Source of the DNA: Citrobacter gillenii
GTDB taxonomy: Bacteria > Pseudomonadota > Gammaproteobacteria > Enterobacterales > Enterobacteriaceae
Assembly (NCBI RefSeq): GCF_013337685.1
Contig: NZ_SUQN01000002.1
Location: 682,001-746,000 of the forward strand
DNA length: 64,000 nt
Direction of reading: 5' to 3'
A program made the translations under genes and the position numbers. Shown in pieces: positions 52,793-62,844 of the stretch (position 1 is its first letter; every line of letters starts with the position of its first letter). The notes beneath the pieces were generated by a model. That model was not told the origin of the DNA and made no database searches. It was given only the letters and a program-made list of their open reading frames with translations.

Positions 52793-54547
52793 CGGAATAA
52801 TCCAGTTCAGCCAACGCAGCGGCCATGGAAAACGGTGACGACCTTCCTGTTGCGTTGCCGCAGCAATACGCTCCTGGATAGTTTGCATCAACGTTGTTTG
52901 GCCTTCGCCATCCCACACCAAATTTAACAACAGTGGTAACGCATCGGTCACGTCATCCACCGCCCAAATAGTGAACTTTTCTTCTTCAACGGCCTGTAAC
53001 AGGGCTGGCGGTAGGCTCAGGTGCCTGACGTTGGCTGAAGGGATAATCACGCCCTGCGTACCGGTTAATTCACGCTGCTGGCAGATAGTGAAGAAACCTT
53101 CAATTTTCTCGTTCAGGCCACCGACAGGTTGTGCCCGGCCAAACTGATCGACAGAACCGGTAATCGCGATGCTTTGATTGACAGGAACATCGGCAAGGGC
53201 GCTAATTAATGCGCACAGTTCAGCCATGGATGCGCTGTCTCCATCTACTTCGCTGTAGGATTGCTCGAAGGTTAGCGAGGCAGAGAAGGGGATTTGCTGT
53301 TCGAGCTGCAGTTCCGACATCAGGAACGCCTGCATGATCATCATACCCTTGGCATGAATATTTCCGCCCAGTTCGGCTTTACGCTCAACATCGGTAAATT
53401 CGCCATCGCCAATATGCACAACGCAGCTGATACGAGAAGGTTCACCAAACGCGCGAGGATGCCCTGGAAACTCAATCACCGACAGCGCGTTTATTTGTCC
53501 AATTTGCTCGCCTTCCGTCTCGATAAGGATCTGCTCTTGCAGGATCTCATCCTGCATGCGTTCGGCCAGGAAACCTTCCCGCCATTCGCGTTGCGCCAGC
53601 ATCAGACCCAGCTGTTCTGCGCTGCAGGTTTCGCCTTCACAAAGGGGGGCCACTTCCTTGAACTGGCGGATGATCCACAGCGGATTAAGCGGTAATGTCG
53701 CCTGATCGCCGGTATAACGAACGGCCTCACGCACCAGCGTTTGCCAGGCGTCAGGGGCGGGATAGGGAAGATTGTTGCGTATGGCGGTATGCGTGACCCA
53801 CTGACACCACTGGGTCATGGTTTCAGCATCCACTATCTGCAGATTATCTTCAAACTCGCTGTAAATTGCCTGTTCAGCTAATTCTGGTTCCATTTCCTGG
53901 AAATCGGCCAGCGACTCACGCTCACCGACTAACACCACTTTCAGTTTCAGCGGCATAGACGGTACGGAGACAGGAAGTGGACGAGATTCGTCGAAAGCTA
54001 CCCAGTCAAAGCGCTCGTGGCTGACAATGGCTTTCAGGCGCATCCACAGCAGGGGTTGAGCCAATAGGGTGCGTAATGAGATAACCAGCACGCCCCCGTT
54101 TGCCTGATGCACCAGTCCCGGTTGCAGCGTAATTTCACCATTGAACTGACGCAAACAGCCAAACAGTTGTTCGGCTTCAACCCAGTCAGCATTGACTACC
54201 TGAGTTAAGGTCGCAAAATTGTCTTCTGCGTGCTGTGCTGCACGGTAACGGATAGTGTGCCCAGAGATGTCGTAATGACCTCCGGTTAAGCTTCCGGCAT
54301 CCGTATGTAATGAGCGCGCAGCCGTGGCGATAAGATTGAGATACTCAAGCTCTTCCGGCGCTTTCACCAGCATAAAGGAGGACGTCGCCCATTGCTGAAG
54401 CAGTTGCTCAAGCGCAAATTGTAAGCGTGGTTGAGTATCACTGAGTAAGGTATCGGTTTCGTCAGTGACGTGCGGCTGTGCAAATATTTCCTGATAACTG
54501 TCAGTATCAGGAACCAGATCACGCCATGCAAGTTTCGTAATGGTCAA
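52787..54547 (-). CDS. lonH: LonH, Lon-like serine protease lacking a visible Walker A
   Basis: A 586-residue protein (ycbZ in K-12). The C-terminal Lon protease domain has the Ser-Lys dyad: S438 in [10 protein letters not shown] and K481 in GGLNEKIEG, 43 residues apart as in Lon. The N-terminal half resembles LonB-type AAA regions ([18 protein letters not shown]), but I see no GxxGxGK motif, so ATP use is doubtful. It stops 68 bases before the fabA ATG, inside the fabA control region. Confidence 0.92.
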   Translation of the reverse strand: MTITKLAWRDLVPDTDSYQEIFAQPHVTDETDTLLSDTQPRLQFALEQLLQQWATSSFMLVKAPEELEYLNLIATAARSLHTDAGSLTGGHYDISGHTIRYRAAQHAEDNFATLTQVVNADWVEAEQLFGCLRQFNGEITLQPGLVHQANGGVLVISLRTLLAQPLLWMRLKAIVSHERFDWVAFDESRPLPVSVPSMPLKLKVVLVGERESLADFQEMEPELAEQAIYSEFEDNLQIVDAETMTQWCQWVTHTAIRNNLPYPAPDAWQTLVREAVRYTGDQATLPLNPLWIIRQFKEVAPLCEGETCSAEQLGLMLAQREWREGFLAERMQDEILQEQILIETEGEQIGQINALSVIEFPGHPRAFGEPSRISCVVHIGDGEFTDVERKAELGGNIHAKGMMIMQAFLMSELQLEQQIPFSASLTFEQSYSEVDGDSASMAELCALISALADVPVNQSIAITGSVDQFGRAQPVGGLNEKIEGFFTICQQRELTGTQGVIIPSANVRHLSLPPALLQAVEEEKFTIWAVDDVTDALPLLLNLVWDGEGQTTLMQTIQERIAAATQQEGRHRFPWPLRWLNWIIPN

Positions 54548-54732
54548 AGTTGATGTTTTTTAGTCTGTTGTAAAAAACGAGATTATACCGTAACCGTCAG
54601 CACTGCACACGTGGAATGCACCGCTAAACGGGGATGATGACGCGCGACAGTTCACAGGCTGGATATTCTTTTCTTCAGATGCCCAAAAAGCTGATATTCT
54701 GATAAGAGTTACACGGTAACATTGAGATCGCA

Positions 54733-55185
54733 ATGAAATATCAACAACTTGAAAATCTTGAAAGCGGCTGGAAATGGAAGTATCTGGTGAAAAAGCATCG
54801 TGAAGGGGAGTTGATTACCCGTTACGTGGAAGCCAGCGCTGCCGAAGAAGCCGTTGATTTATTGCTAACCCTCGAAAATGAACCGGTTCGGGTGAATACC
54901 TGGATTGAAGAACACATGAATGCCGCGCTGCAAAATCGTATGAAGCAAACCATACGCGCGAGGCGTAAGCGGCACTTTAATGCAGAGCATCAGCATACGC
55001 GTAAGAAATCTATCGATCTGGAGTTCATGGTTTGGCAGCGCTTAGCAGGGCTTGCGCAGCGGCGTGGAAAAACGCTTTCTGAAACCATCGTGCAGCTGAT
55101 TGAAGACGCTGAGCATAAAGAGAAGTACGCGAACAAAATGTCCACATTGAAGCAGGATTTACAAGCGTTGCTGGGAAAAGAATAG
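54733..55185 (+). CDS. matP: MatP, Ter macrodomain organiser
   Basis: A 150-residue DNA-binding protein with an N-terminal helical bundle, a ribbon-helix-helix domain (about residues 95-120, [23 protein letters not shown]) and a C-terminal coiled coil for tetramer formation. It binds matS sites in the terminus, meets ZapB at the septum and evicts MukBEF. I found no matS consensus in this window. Confidence 0.96.
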   Translation: MKYQQLENLESGWKWKYLVKKHREGELITRYVEASAAEEAVDLLLTLENEPVRVNTWIEEHMNAALQNRMKQTIRARRKRHFNAEHQHTRKKSIDLEFMVWQRLAGLAQRRGKTLSETIVQLIEDAEHKEKYANKMSTLKQDLQALLGKE

Positions 55186-55241
55186 CCTGATGTCGGCTTC
55201 GGTGTGCTGAGCACCCACGTTTTTATGGTGAACCACAGGTG

Positions 55242-55270
55242 AAAAAAAACCCCGCATCGCGGGGTTTTTT
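55242..55270 (-). terminator. ompA terminator
   Basis: A stem CCCCGC / GCGGGG with a 3-base loop, flanked by A8 and T6 runs, so it can work in both directions; matP ends just upstream on the + strand. Confidence 0.88.
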
Positions 55271-55283
55271 ATTAGACGAGAAC

Positions 55284-56342
55284 TTAAGCCTGAGGCTGAG
55301 TTACAACGTCTTTGATGCCTTTAACTTCGATCTCAACACGACGATCCGGAGCCAGGCAGTCGATCAGTGCAGCGCGAGCTTTCACGTTGTCACAGGTGTT
55401 GCCAGTAACTGGGTTAGATTCGCCCATGCCACGTGCAGAGATTTTGTCAGAAGGAATACCTTTAGAGATCAGGTAATCAACAACGGACTGAGCACGTTTC
55501 TCAGACAGGCTCTGGTTGTAAGCGTCAGAACCGATACGGTCAGTGAAGCCCAGAACCACAACGGAACCGTCTTTCGGATCCAGGTTGCTCAGCTGGCTGT
55601 ACATCTGATCCAGAGCCTGCTGGCCTTCTGGTTTCAGAGTCGCTTTGTTGAAGTTGAACAGAACGTCAGACTTCAGAGTGAAGTGCTTGGTCTGGACTTC
55701 TGGAGCCGGAGCCGGAGCTACAACTACTGGAGCTGCTTCTTCCTGCTGGCCGAAACGGTAAGAAACACCAACGCTCAACAGACCGTTATCCGGACGACCA
55801 CCAACGGTGTTCGCATCACCGATGTTGTTGGTCCACTGGTATTCCAGACGGGTAGCGATTTCAGGAGTAATTGCATACTCTACGCCGCCAGCGAATACTG
55901 GGGATACGCCAGTGTCGTGGTCTTTAAAGCCTTCGTTGTTTTTAGCGTCAGCACGCCAAACCATACCACCCAGACGGGTATAAACGTCCAGATCGTCAGT
56001 GATTGGGTAACCCAGTTTAGCGGTCAGTTGAACGCCCTGAGCTTTGAAAGCGCCGTTTTGATGAGTGCCGTCGGTGTAGCCTTTGTACGGCATACGACCT
56101 AACCAGTCGTAACCCATTTCAAAACCAACGTACGGGTTAACCTGATAACCACCGAACGCACCAGCACCCAGTTGGCTTTCGTGGGTAGGACCGGCGTTGT
56201 TGATCTGGTTGTTGCCTACGTCATGGAACTGAGACCAGCCCATTTTAGCACCAGCATACCAGGTGTTATCTTTCGGAGCGGCCTGCGCCACGGTAGCGAA
56301 ACCAGCCAGTGCCACTGCAATTGCGATAGCTGTCTTTTTCAT
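55284..56342 (-). CDS. ompA: Outer membrane protein A
   Basis: A 352-residue protein with a 21-residue signal peptide ([21 protein letters not shown]), an eight-strand barrel, a Pro-Ala hinge ([14 protein letters not shown]) and a C-terminal OmpA domain that binds peptidoglycan. The conserved cysteines are in [22 protein letters not shown]. It is six residues longer than K-12, with different surface loops, such as [20 protein letters not shown]. The ATG at 56342 follows CGAGGCGCAAAAA; a start eight codons earlier is not used in relatives. Confidence 0.97.
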   Translation of the reverse strand: MKKTAIAIAVALAGFATVAQAAPKDNTWYAGAKMGWSQFHDVGNNQINNAGPTHESQLGAGAFGGYQVNPYVGFEMGYDWLGRMPYKGYTDGTHQNGAFKAQGVQLTAKLGYPITDDLDVYTRLGGMVWRADAKNNEGFKDHDTGVSPVFAGGVEYAITPEIATRLEYQWTNNIGDANTVGGRPDNGLLSVGVSYRFGQQEEAAPVVVAPAPAPEVQTKHFTLKSDVLFNFNKATLKPEGQQALDQMYSQLSNLDPKDGSVVVLGFTDRIGSDAYNQSLSEKRAQSVVDYLISKGIPSDKISARGMGESNPVTGNTCDNVKARAALIDCLAPDRRVEIEVKGIKDVVTQPQA

Positions 56343-56482
56343 TTTTTGCGCCTCGTTATCATCCAAAATTCGCCATGACTATCTCCAGAGAGATAACACG
56401 GTTAAATCCTTCACCCGGGGATCAGTTCAATAGTTACTCTACCGATATCTGCGGCTTAAGCCGAGCACCCCTGGCGATGTAA
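56343..56482 (-). promoter_or_regulatory. ompA 5' leader
   Basis: A leader of about 133 bases ending GATGATAACGAGGCGCAAAA-ATG. It closely follows the E. coli leader, whose stem-loops stabilise the mRNA and whose ribosome-site region pairs with the sRNA MicA. No gene is present. Confidence 0.65.
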
Positions 56483-56510
56483 AGTCTACAACGTAGTTGA
56501 AAACTTACAA
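56483..56510 (-). promoter_or_regulatory. ompA promoter
   Basis: On the - strand: TTGTAA, 16 bases, TAGACT, placing the start about 133 bases before the ATG, as known for E. coli ompA. Confidence 0.65.
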
Positions 56511-56511
56511 G

Positions 56512-56527
56512 TGTGAACTCTGTCAGG
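56512..56527. promoter_or_regulatory. CRP-like site upstream of ompA
   Basis: TGTGA-N6-TCAGG matches 8 of 10 conserved CRP positions and lies about 45 bases upstream of the predicted ompA start. CRP control of ompA is known in E. coli. Confidence 0.5.
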
Positions 56528-56664
56528 CATATGAAAAAAAAAGGCTTGTATACACAATATTTAACATTTATGGCTGATTAATTGAACTCAAAACTTCTCT
56601 AAAACCGCTTCTGACAGGCGTTCACACAAAATATGCGTTATATCTCAATGGCAGATTGAGGTAT

Positions 56665-56695
56665 GAAAAAAAATTCCAGGATTAATCCTAATTTT
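56665..56695 (-). terminator. Possible sulA terminator
   Basis: On the - strand: a short stem around AGGA-TTAA-TCCT, flanked by AATT / AATT, then a T8-9 run directly after the sulA stop. Confidence 0.5.
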
Positions 56696-56697
56696 AC

Positions 56698-57207
56698 TTA
56701 ATGATACAAATTCGAGTGAATTTTTAGCCCGGAATGCTGTCTCCCCGCAAGTGCCTGAGCGCGAACAGGACGCATAATAAATCCCATTGCATTCCCTTCA
56801 TCTGCAGCTTTCACCAGTTCTGCATGTTCATCTTCTGTTAATTCTTCAGTCAGCCAGCCGATAACCACGCTGTAATTGCCGGTGCGCAGCGCGCGAACCA
56901 TCGATTCTAACGTGTGGCAGGGAGAGAGTTGACTAATTTGCATAACTTTCGTTAATGGAAGCCCCGCTGATTGCACCCATTCACGGCTCAGCTTTTGTTG
57001 TGGCGTAAGCCAGAGCTGCCAGCGTGATTGCTGTCCTAACTGCTGAAGCAGGGGTAATAGCAGTAATTGCGTCATCATGGGCTGGTCCTCGCGATAGACC
57101 ACTTCACTGATAAGCCCGGCAGTCGCATTTTCTGAAGAAACGCGCGCACTATTGCTTGATGTTGAAGAGAACGACGAAGAACGATTTGCGTAGCCTGAAG
57201 TGTACAT
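56698..57207 (-). CDS. sulA: SOS cell-division inhibitor SulA
   Basis: A 169-residue protein that binds FtsZ and halts division during DNA damage. The start [15 protein letters not shown] matches K-12; a longer frame start 18 codons earlier would run through the LexA box. The C-terminal [10 protein letters not shown], recognised by Lon, is intact. A LexA box lies 22 bases before the ATG. Confidence 0.97.
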   Translation of the reverse strand: MYTSGYANRSSSFSSTSSNSARVSSENATAGLISEVVYREDQPMMTQLLLLPLLQQLGQQSRWQLWLTPQQKLSREWVQSAGLPLTKVMQISQLSPCHTLESMVRALRTGNYSVVIGWLTEELTEDEHAELVKAADEGNAMGFIMRPVRAQALAGRQHSGLKIHSNLYH

Positions 57208-57228
57208 AATCAATCCAGCCCTGTGAGT

Positions 57229-57248
57229 TACTGTATGGATGTACAGTA
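57229..57248. promoter_or_regulatory. LexA (SOS) box of sulA
   Basis: TACTGTATGGATGTACAGTA has the full CTGT-N8-ACAG core with TA extensions on both sides. Read on the - strand it equals the E. coli sulA box as I remember it. Confidence 0.93.
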
Positions 57249-57423
57249 ACTCTGCTATCACTAAAGATCAACCTTATTTTCGGAAACAGACTCGCAATTT
57301 TTAGCCGTCGTGGCGGGAAATATAAAATTCATCTTGCCCCTTGGGGCTAAGTTGCCTATCGTCGTCATTAACGGATCTGTTACTGGAAATCATTCCATTA
57401 TCTTATGATTTAAAAGGACTTTT

Positions 57424-58038
57424 ATGAAAAACCTCTCTTATGCCAGGATCTATAAATCACAAGAATATTTGGCCTCTTTAGGTACAATTAGCTACCGCTC
57501 TTTATTTGGCAGTTATAGCCTGACGGTGGGCGATACGGTCTTTGCAATGGTTGCCGACGGTGAGTTATACCTGCGGGCCTGTGAGCAAAGCGTACAGTAC
57601 TGTGTCAAACATTCCCCGGTCTGGTTGACGTTTATGAAGCGGGGACGTCCCGTGATACTCAACTATTATCAAGTTAATGATGCGCTGTGGCGAAACCATC
57701 CGCAGTTGGTGTCTTTATCACGATATTCGCTGGATGCCGCAGTAAAAGAAAAGCAGACGCGTGTTTCGCAACACCGGTTACGGGAACTGCCGAACATTTC
57801 CTTTCATCTGGAGACCCTACTGAGTGAAGCCGGGATTAACGATGAGAATACATTACGCACCCTGGGTGCTCAAATGTGTTGGCTAAAGCTTTTGCAAATT
57901 AACCCATCGCTGACAGTGAAAATTCTTTATGCGCTTGAGGGTGCAATCAGTGGGATACATGAAGCTGCACTCCCGACGGTTCGCCGCCGGGAGTTGGTTG
58001 AGTGGGTGAGTTCACTTAAGCCTGAACCGGGTTACTAA
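57424..58038 (+). CDS. sxy: Sxy/TfoX competence regulator
   Basis: A 204-residue coactivator that helps CRP act at CRP-S promoters of DNA-uptake genes, comEC among them. It has an N-terminal TfoX_N domain (YRSLFGSYSLTVGDTVFAMV) and a C-terminal TfoX_C domain (INDENTLRTLGAQMCWLKL). The gene is intact and a few residues shorter than K-12 (209). It has a 216-base upstream gap shared with sulA. Its end overlaps yccS by 23 bases on the other strand. Confidence 0.95.
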   Translation: MKNLSYARIYKSQEYLASLGTISYRSLFGSYSLTVGDTVFAMVADGELYLRACEQSVQYCVKHSPVWLTFMKRGRPVILNYYQVNDALWRNHPQLVSLSRYSLDAAVKEKQTRVSQHRLRELPNISFHLETLLSEAGINDENTLRTLGAQMCWLKLLQINPSLTVKILYALEGAISGIHEAALPTVRRRELVEWVSSLKPEPGY

Positions 58039-60169
58039 TGGGTAATGCCGCGATTTGTTGCTGTAACCGACTGATTTCTGGTAACAGCGCAATCAATAAT
58101 CCAACCTGTTGTACGACCAGCGGTTCTTTTGTGTCCTGGCTCGTTTCAAGATGTTGAATCCGTTGTTTAAGACTTTCCAGAGCCTGGTATACGCGCTGCT
58201 CGTCAGCGGGTTGATGATGAAGCGCATCATCAACATAGCAGACCGCGTCGTCCAGTAATGCCAGGACTTCCGGGTTAGTCAGCTGTTCCCGGTGAGCGCC
58301 GAGAGCGGAAATATAGCTGGTGAAGGTATGGTTGAGGCACAGCAAACGGAATGCCATTTCGCGCGTTTGGGCTGTAACATCTGGTTCACTCGACATGTTC
58401 GACACCACGGAAGCAAGCTCCGCATCACGGTTATGTGCATCACGGCGGGCAATTCGGTATGCCAGACGGTTATCACGGCCCTGATGATATTGCTCAAGGA
58501 TAGCGTCCAGATAGCGGCAGTTAGCATCCGTTGCTCGTTCGATGACCCGTGGTAAATTACGAAAACGCCAGTCTGGCCAGATAAAACTGACGGCAGCCCA
58601 GGCAATCGCACAGCCGATCAGCGTATCGATGACTCGCGGCAGTGCGACCTCGAACCCTTCTCCCAGCAGGTTAAAGCATAATAATACCAGCAGGGTGATA
58701 AATATGGTCGCATGGGCATACTGTACGTTGCGAAAGGCGAAAAAGAGCACGCCGGTAATCACCAACAGGATGAGCTGCCCTTCCAGAGAGGGGACGAACC
58801 ACAAAATGGGTAAACCAATCGCTATTCCGACTAAGGTACCAATAATTCTCAGGGCCAGGCGATGTCGGGTGGCGTTGTAGTTTGGCTGACAGACAAACAG
58901 ACTGGTTAGCAGGATCCAGTATCCATGGTTCATACCGGTTATCTGGATGATGGCGTATCCGACACAGAGCACCAACGACATGCGGATAGCATGGCGAAAT
59001 AGGGCTGACTCGGGGGTGAAGTTACGGCTCAGACGCAACCAGATATCGCTGAACCCATGTGGGCTGTCATCGGCAAGCTGATTTTCGGACTCATTGCGCG
59101 AAATGACCTGCGCCTGCTCGGACTCAATTGTTGCCAATTGCGCGTCGATAGCACGCAGGTTAGCGAGCAAAAATCCCAATGTTTTAAGCAAGTCTGCAGG
59201 CGCACCATTAACACGCATGCGCTCAAGTGCGGCATCGATATGGGTGAAAACGCGCTCAAAATGTGGGTCATGTTGGTAGGGTGCGCGCAATAAAATACAG
59301 CGTGACAGCTGCATACAGGCTTGCCCCTGCATAGACATCAGGCGCTGGAAGCGAAACATCACGTCGCTGTGACGGAAGTGATCGCGTAGCGTTTGGTATT
59401 GAATATGCGAAGAGCTTGCGCGTTCGTGTATATCCTGCGCCACAAAATAGTAGTGTAACGTGCGACGTGTTCCCCGTTGCCCACGGTCACCGCGCAGGCG
59501 GGTTAGCAACGACACTTTGGTTTGGTTTAGCGTCGCCATCAGTTGCCCATTGGCCAGCGCTAAATCGTAGAGCGGTGCCTGGCTTTCATCTTCAATGTCG
59601 GGATCAAACAGACGGGATTTCAGCTCCAGATAGTGCGCTAACTGCTCATAGCTGCGCGCCAAATTATCCTGCAATGGACGGATTGGGAACAGGAGATGTC
59701 CGGTCAATGTCAGCAGGTTGTACCAGATAGCCCCGGCGAGCAGTAGTATCGGCTGCTGATACCACTGATCGTACAGTGACGTGCCCAGCATGGTGTAAAT
59801 AGCGATAAGCAATGCGCCGAAGGCGATCGTCGCATAGCGCTGGCCTAATCCGCCAAGCAGAATAAAGCCGCTGGTTGAAAGCGTTAATCCAATGGCAAAC
59901 AGCCACGGCCATGGGAAGAGAAGCTCGACGGACGCTGAGGCAATAAAAAAACAGATCAGCGTAATGATCAAATTGCGCAAGCGACCAGCTAGACGATCGT
60001 CGAGGTCGGTTAACGCGGCGGCCACCATGCCCAGCGTCAGCGGGATAGTCAGCTTGACGTCGCCCAGCCACCAGGGCAGCGCGGTGGTGCCACAAAGTGC
60101 AATAAAAATTCGCACGTAGTACAGCCAGGTGCTGTTCCAGGTATAGCGTTTGAGCAGAGGACTTAACAT
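58016..60169 (-). CDS. yccS: YccS, FUSC-family inner-membrane protein
   Basis: A protein of about 717 residues with two blocks of membrane helices (about residues 15-165 and 395-515) and cytoplasmic domains after each. This is the layout of the FUSC/YccS putative transporter family. A start three codons earlier (ATG at 60178, nearer an AGGA) is possible and would give 720 residues. Its function is unknown. It follows yccF and converges with sxy, overlapping it by 23 bases. Confidence 0.92.
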   Translation of the reverse strand: MLSPLLKRYTWNSTWLYYVRIFIALCGTTALPWWLGDVKLTIPLTLGMVAAALTDLDDRLAGRLRNLIITLICFFIASASVELLFPWPWLFAIGLTLSTSGFILLGGLGQRYATIAFGALLIAIYTMLGTSLYDQWYQQPILLLAGAIWYNLLTLTGHLLFPIRPLQDNLARSYEQLAHYLELKSRLFDPDIEDESQAPLYDLALANGQLMATLNQTKVSLLTRLRGDRGQRGTRRTLHYYFVAQDIHERASSSHIQYQTLRDHFRHSDVMFRFQRLMSMQGQACMQLSRCILLRAPYQHDPHFERVFTHIDAALERMRVNGAPADLLKTLGFLLANLRAIDAQLATIESEQAQVISRNESENQLADDSPHGFSDIWLRLSRNFTPESALFRHAIRMSLVLCVGYAIIQITGMNHGYWILLTSLFVCQPNYNATRHRLALRIIGTLVGIAIGLPILWFVPSLEGQLILLVITGVLFFAFRNVQYAHATIFITLLVLLCFNLLGEGFEVALPRVIDTLIGCAIAWAAVSFIWPDWRFRNLPRVIERATDANCRYLDAILEQYHQGRDNRLAYRIARRDAHNRDAELASVVSNMSSEPDVTAQTREMAFRLLCLNHTFTSYISALGAHREQLTNPEVLALLDDAVCYVDDALHHQPADEQRVYQALESLKQRIQHLETSQDTKEPLVVQQVGLLIALLPEISRLQQQIAALPISNPVQA

Positions 60170-60187
60170 AAAGGCCATCAGTCCTGG

Positions 60188-60634
60188 TTATTCAAAGCGG
60201 CGACGCGCATTGGCTTCACGTGCTGCGCGGGCAGTTTCTACCGAGACCACGCGCCGACCGACGGGCCAGAGTGCAATTGCGGCAATCTTAAAGTTAGCAA
60301 TCCCCACCGGAATACCAATAATCGTGATGCACTGGGCAATACCGGAGACAATATGCATCAGGCACAGCCACCAGCCGAAGAAAATCAGCCAAAAAATATT
60401 CAGTAATGTTCCGCCGGTGTTCAGAAGAACATTTTTACCTGCCGGGTTGAGTTCATCAACATGAATGGCTTCGTTGCCATAGGGAAACAGAGAAAGGCGC
60501 GTTATCTCCCAGCATGAGCGGGTTAATGGCAGGGTAAAAATAAGCACGATACTGACCAGCGTTGCCAGTAACCAGGCTAAGGTGGTGGCGAACCCCCCGA
60601 GCACAAAATTTAAAATATTCAGAACTGTACGCAT
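60188..60634 (-). CDS. yccF: YccF, DUF307 inner-membrane protein
   Basis: A 148-residue protein of two similar halves with about four hydrophobic segments. The N half is LNILNFVLGGFATTLAWLL; the C half is GTLLNIFWLIFFGWWLCLMH. The start MRTVLNILNF matches K-12; a longer frame adds 22 unsupported residues. It lies 9-18 bases upstream of yccS and is probably co-transcribed with it. Confidence 0.93.
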   Translation of the reverse strand: MRTVLNILNFVLGGFATTLAWLLATLVSIVLIFTLPLTRSCWEITRLSLFPYGNEAIHVDELNPAGKNVLLNTGGTLLNIFWLIFFGWWLCLMHIVSGIAQCITIIGIPVGIANFKIAAIALWPVGRRVVSVETARAAREANARRRFE

Positions 60635-60759
60635 AAACTCTCGGTTAACTCTGGTTTTTGGTGAATTCGGCAATTGTAACGTTTTTTTGGGCTGGAGCAC
60701 GTTTTCTCTGGCGGTTACACTGATAAGTAAACCTCTTCGTGTGGATCCGCTTAAGCCTT

Positions 60760-62814
60760 ATGGAACTGAAAGCTACTTCTATTGGAAAACGTCTGGCGCA
60801 ACACCCGTACGATCGGGCCGTTATTCTTAATGCCGGGATTAAAGTTTCCGGCGATCGTCACGAGTATCTTATTCCATTCAATCAATTACTGGCTATTCAT
60901 TGCAAACGGGGCCTCGTATGGGGGGAACTCGAATTTGTACTCCCGGGCGATAAGGTTGTGCGACTTCATGGGACGGAATGGGCAGAAACTCAGCGTTTTC
61001 ATCGCCATCTCAACATGCTTTGGCAGCAGTGGAGCCAGGAAATGAGCGAGGTCGCCGCCACGGTTTTGCAGGAGCAGCTCGAGACGATTGCGGCCCGTAC
61101 CCATGAAAATAAATGGCTGACACGCAACCAAACGGCAGGCCTGCAACAGCAAATCCGTCGCGCTTTCGCGGCGCTGCCGTTGCCGGTTGAAAGGCTGGAG
61201 GAGTTTGACAACTGTCGCGAGGCAATACGCCAGTGTCAGGCATGGTTGCAGGATATTGAAGCCTGCCGGTTGCAGCATAATCAAGCCTATACCGACGCAA
61301 TGCTGACAGAGCACGCCGAGTTCTTCCAGCAGATTGAATCTTCGCCGCTGAATCCGGCTCAGGCCCGGGCGGTGGTTAACGGTGAGCAATCGTTACTCGT
61401 GCTTGCGGGTGCGGGAAGTGGCAAAACATCTGTGCTGGTGGCACGTGCAGGTTGGCTACTGGCAAAGGGAGACGCGATGGCCGAACAAATTCTGCTGCTG
61501 GCGTTTGGTCGCAAAGCGGCCGAGGAAATGGATGAGCGGATTCGTGAGCGACTGCATACAGAAGACATCACCGCCCGGACGTTCCACTCGCTGGCGCTGC
61601 ACATCATTCAGCAGGGCAGTAAAAAGGTCCCAACGGTAAGCAAGCTTGAAAACGATACCCCCGCGCGCCATAAACTTTTTATTACCGCCTGGCGTCAGCA
61701 GTGTAGTGAGAAAAAGGCGCAGGCCAAAGGCTGGCGGCAATGGTTAGAAGAAGAGATGCAGTGGTCAGTACCTGAAGGTAATTTTTGGGATGATGAAAAA
61801 CTGCAGCGTCGCCTGGCCCCGAGGCTGGATCGTTGGGTTAGCCTGATGCGTATGCACGGGGGGGCGCAAGCGGAAATGATTGCCAATGCGCCGGAGGACA
61901 TTCGCGATCTATTCAGTAAACGTATCAAGCTCATGGCGCCGTTGCTTAAAGCATGGAAGAGCGCCCTGAAAGAAGAAAACGCCGTTGATTTTTCCGGGCT
62001 AATTCATCAGGCCATCGTCATTCTGGAAAAGGGGCGTTTTATCAGCCCGTGGAAACATATTCTGGTTGATGAGTTTCAGGATATTTCCCCCCAGCGCGCA
62101 GCGTTGCTGGCTGCGTTGCGACAGCAAAATTCACAGACCACCTTGTTTGCTGTAGGAGACGATTGGCAGGCTATTTATCGCTTTAGTGGCGCACAGCTTT
62201 CGTTAACTACTGCCTTCCATCACACCTTTGGCGAGGGCGATCGCTGCGATTTGGATACCACTTACCGCTTCAATAGCCGTATTGGAGAGGTAGCCAACGG
62301 TTTTATTCAGCAAAACCCGCATCAACTTGCAAAACCGCTTAACAGCCTGACGGTTGGTGACAAAAAAGCGGTGACGCTGTTGGATGAAAGCCAGCTGGAT
62401 GCGCTGCTGGATAAGCTGTCTGGTTTTGCGAAAGCCGAGGAGCGAATTCTGGTACTGGCGCGCTATCATCATCTGAAACCTGCCAGCCTGGAGAAGGCGG
62501 CGACCCGTTGGCCCAAGCTACAGCTTGAGTTTATGACTATCCATGCCAGTAAAGGGCAGCAGGCGGATTACGTCATTATTGTCGGGCTTCATGACGGTAA
62601 TGATGGTTTCCCGGCACCGGCCCGCGAGTCAATTATGGAGGAGGCGCTGCTGCCGGCGGTAGAAGATTTTCCTGATGCAGAAGAGAGACGCTTGCTTTAC
62701 GTGGCGCTTACGCGTGCACGGCATCGGGTATGGCTGCTGTTTAATAAAGACGCGCCGTCGTGTTTTGTCGATGAGCTTAAACAGCGGGATGTGCCAGTTA
62801 GCCGTAAACCTTGA
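60760..62814 (+). CDS. helD: DNA helicase IV
   Basis: A 684-residue UvrD/Rep-superfamily 3'-5' helicase. An N-terminal extension of about 195 residues precedes the motor. Motif I is LAGAGSGKTSVLV, motif II is ILVDEFQDISPQRA, motif III is AVGDDWQAIYRFSGA, motif IV is DTTYRFNSRI, and motif VI is LLYVALTRARHRVW. The ATG at 60760 gives MELKATSIGKRLAQHPYDRA as in K-12; a start seven codons upstream is less likely. Confidence 0.96.
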   Translation: MELKATSIGKRLAQHPYDRAVILNAGIKVSGDRHEYLIPFNQLLAIHCKRGLVWGELEFVLPGDKVVRLHGTEWAETQRFHRHLNMLWQQWSQEMSEVAATVLQEQLETIAARTHENKWLTRNQTAGLQQQIRRAFAALPLPVERLEEFDNCREAIRQCQAWLQDIEACRLQHNQAYTDAMLTEHAEFFQQIESSPLNPAQARAVVNGEQSLLVLAGAGSGKTSVLVARAGWLLAKGDAMAEQILLLAFGRKAAEEMDERIRERLHTEDITARTFHSLALHIIQQGSKKVPTVSKLENDTPARHKLFITAWRQQCSEKKAQAKGWRQWLEEEMQWSVPEGNFWDDEKLQRRLAPRLDRWVSLMRMHGGAQAEMIANAPEDIRDLFSKRIKLMAPLLKAWKSALKEENAVDFSGLIHQAIVILEKGRFISPWKHILVDEFQDISPQRAALLAALRQQNSQTTLFAVGDDWQAIYRFSGAQLSLTTAFHHTFGEGDRCDLDTTYRFNSRIGEVANGFIQQNPHQLAKPLNSLTVGDKKAVTLLDESQLDALLDKLSGFAKAEERILVLARYHHLKPASLEKAATRWPKLQLEFMTIHASKGQQADYVIIVGLHDGNDGFPAPARESIMEEALLPAVEDFPDAEERRLLYVALTRARHRVWLLFNKDAPSCFVDELKQRDVPVSRKP

Positions 62815-62816
62815 AA

Positions 62817-62838
62817 GCAGGCGGCGACAGCCGCCTGC
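62817..62838. terminator. Hairpin between helD and mgsA
   Basis: A 9-bp perfect stem GCAGGCGGC-GACA-GCCGCCTGC lying in the 30 bases between two converging stops. T-runs on both sides are short, so strength is uncertain. Confidence 0.65.
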
Positions 62839-62844
62839 TGGCTA

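Noticed and set aside
52719-52916. A 66-residue N-terminal extension of FabA
   Set aside because: It would translate the FabR/FadR control region and the lonH end. The known FabA start is at 52718.
54733-55185. matS sites near matP
   Set aside because: I looked by eye for GTGAC-N3-GTCAC through the window and found no acceptable match, as expected for a region outside the Ter domain.
55239-56102. A 287-codon open frame antisense to ompA
   Set aside because: A codon-bias shadow of ompA that begins within its terminator.
57276-57300. A possible CRP-S site ahead of sxy (half-site TCGCAA at 57292)
   Set aside because: Only one half fits; the other half matches about 2 of 5 bases at the correct spacing.
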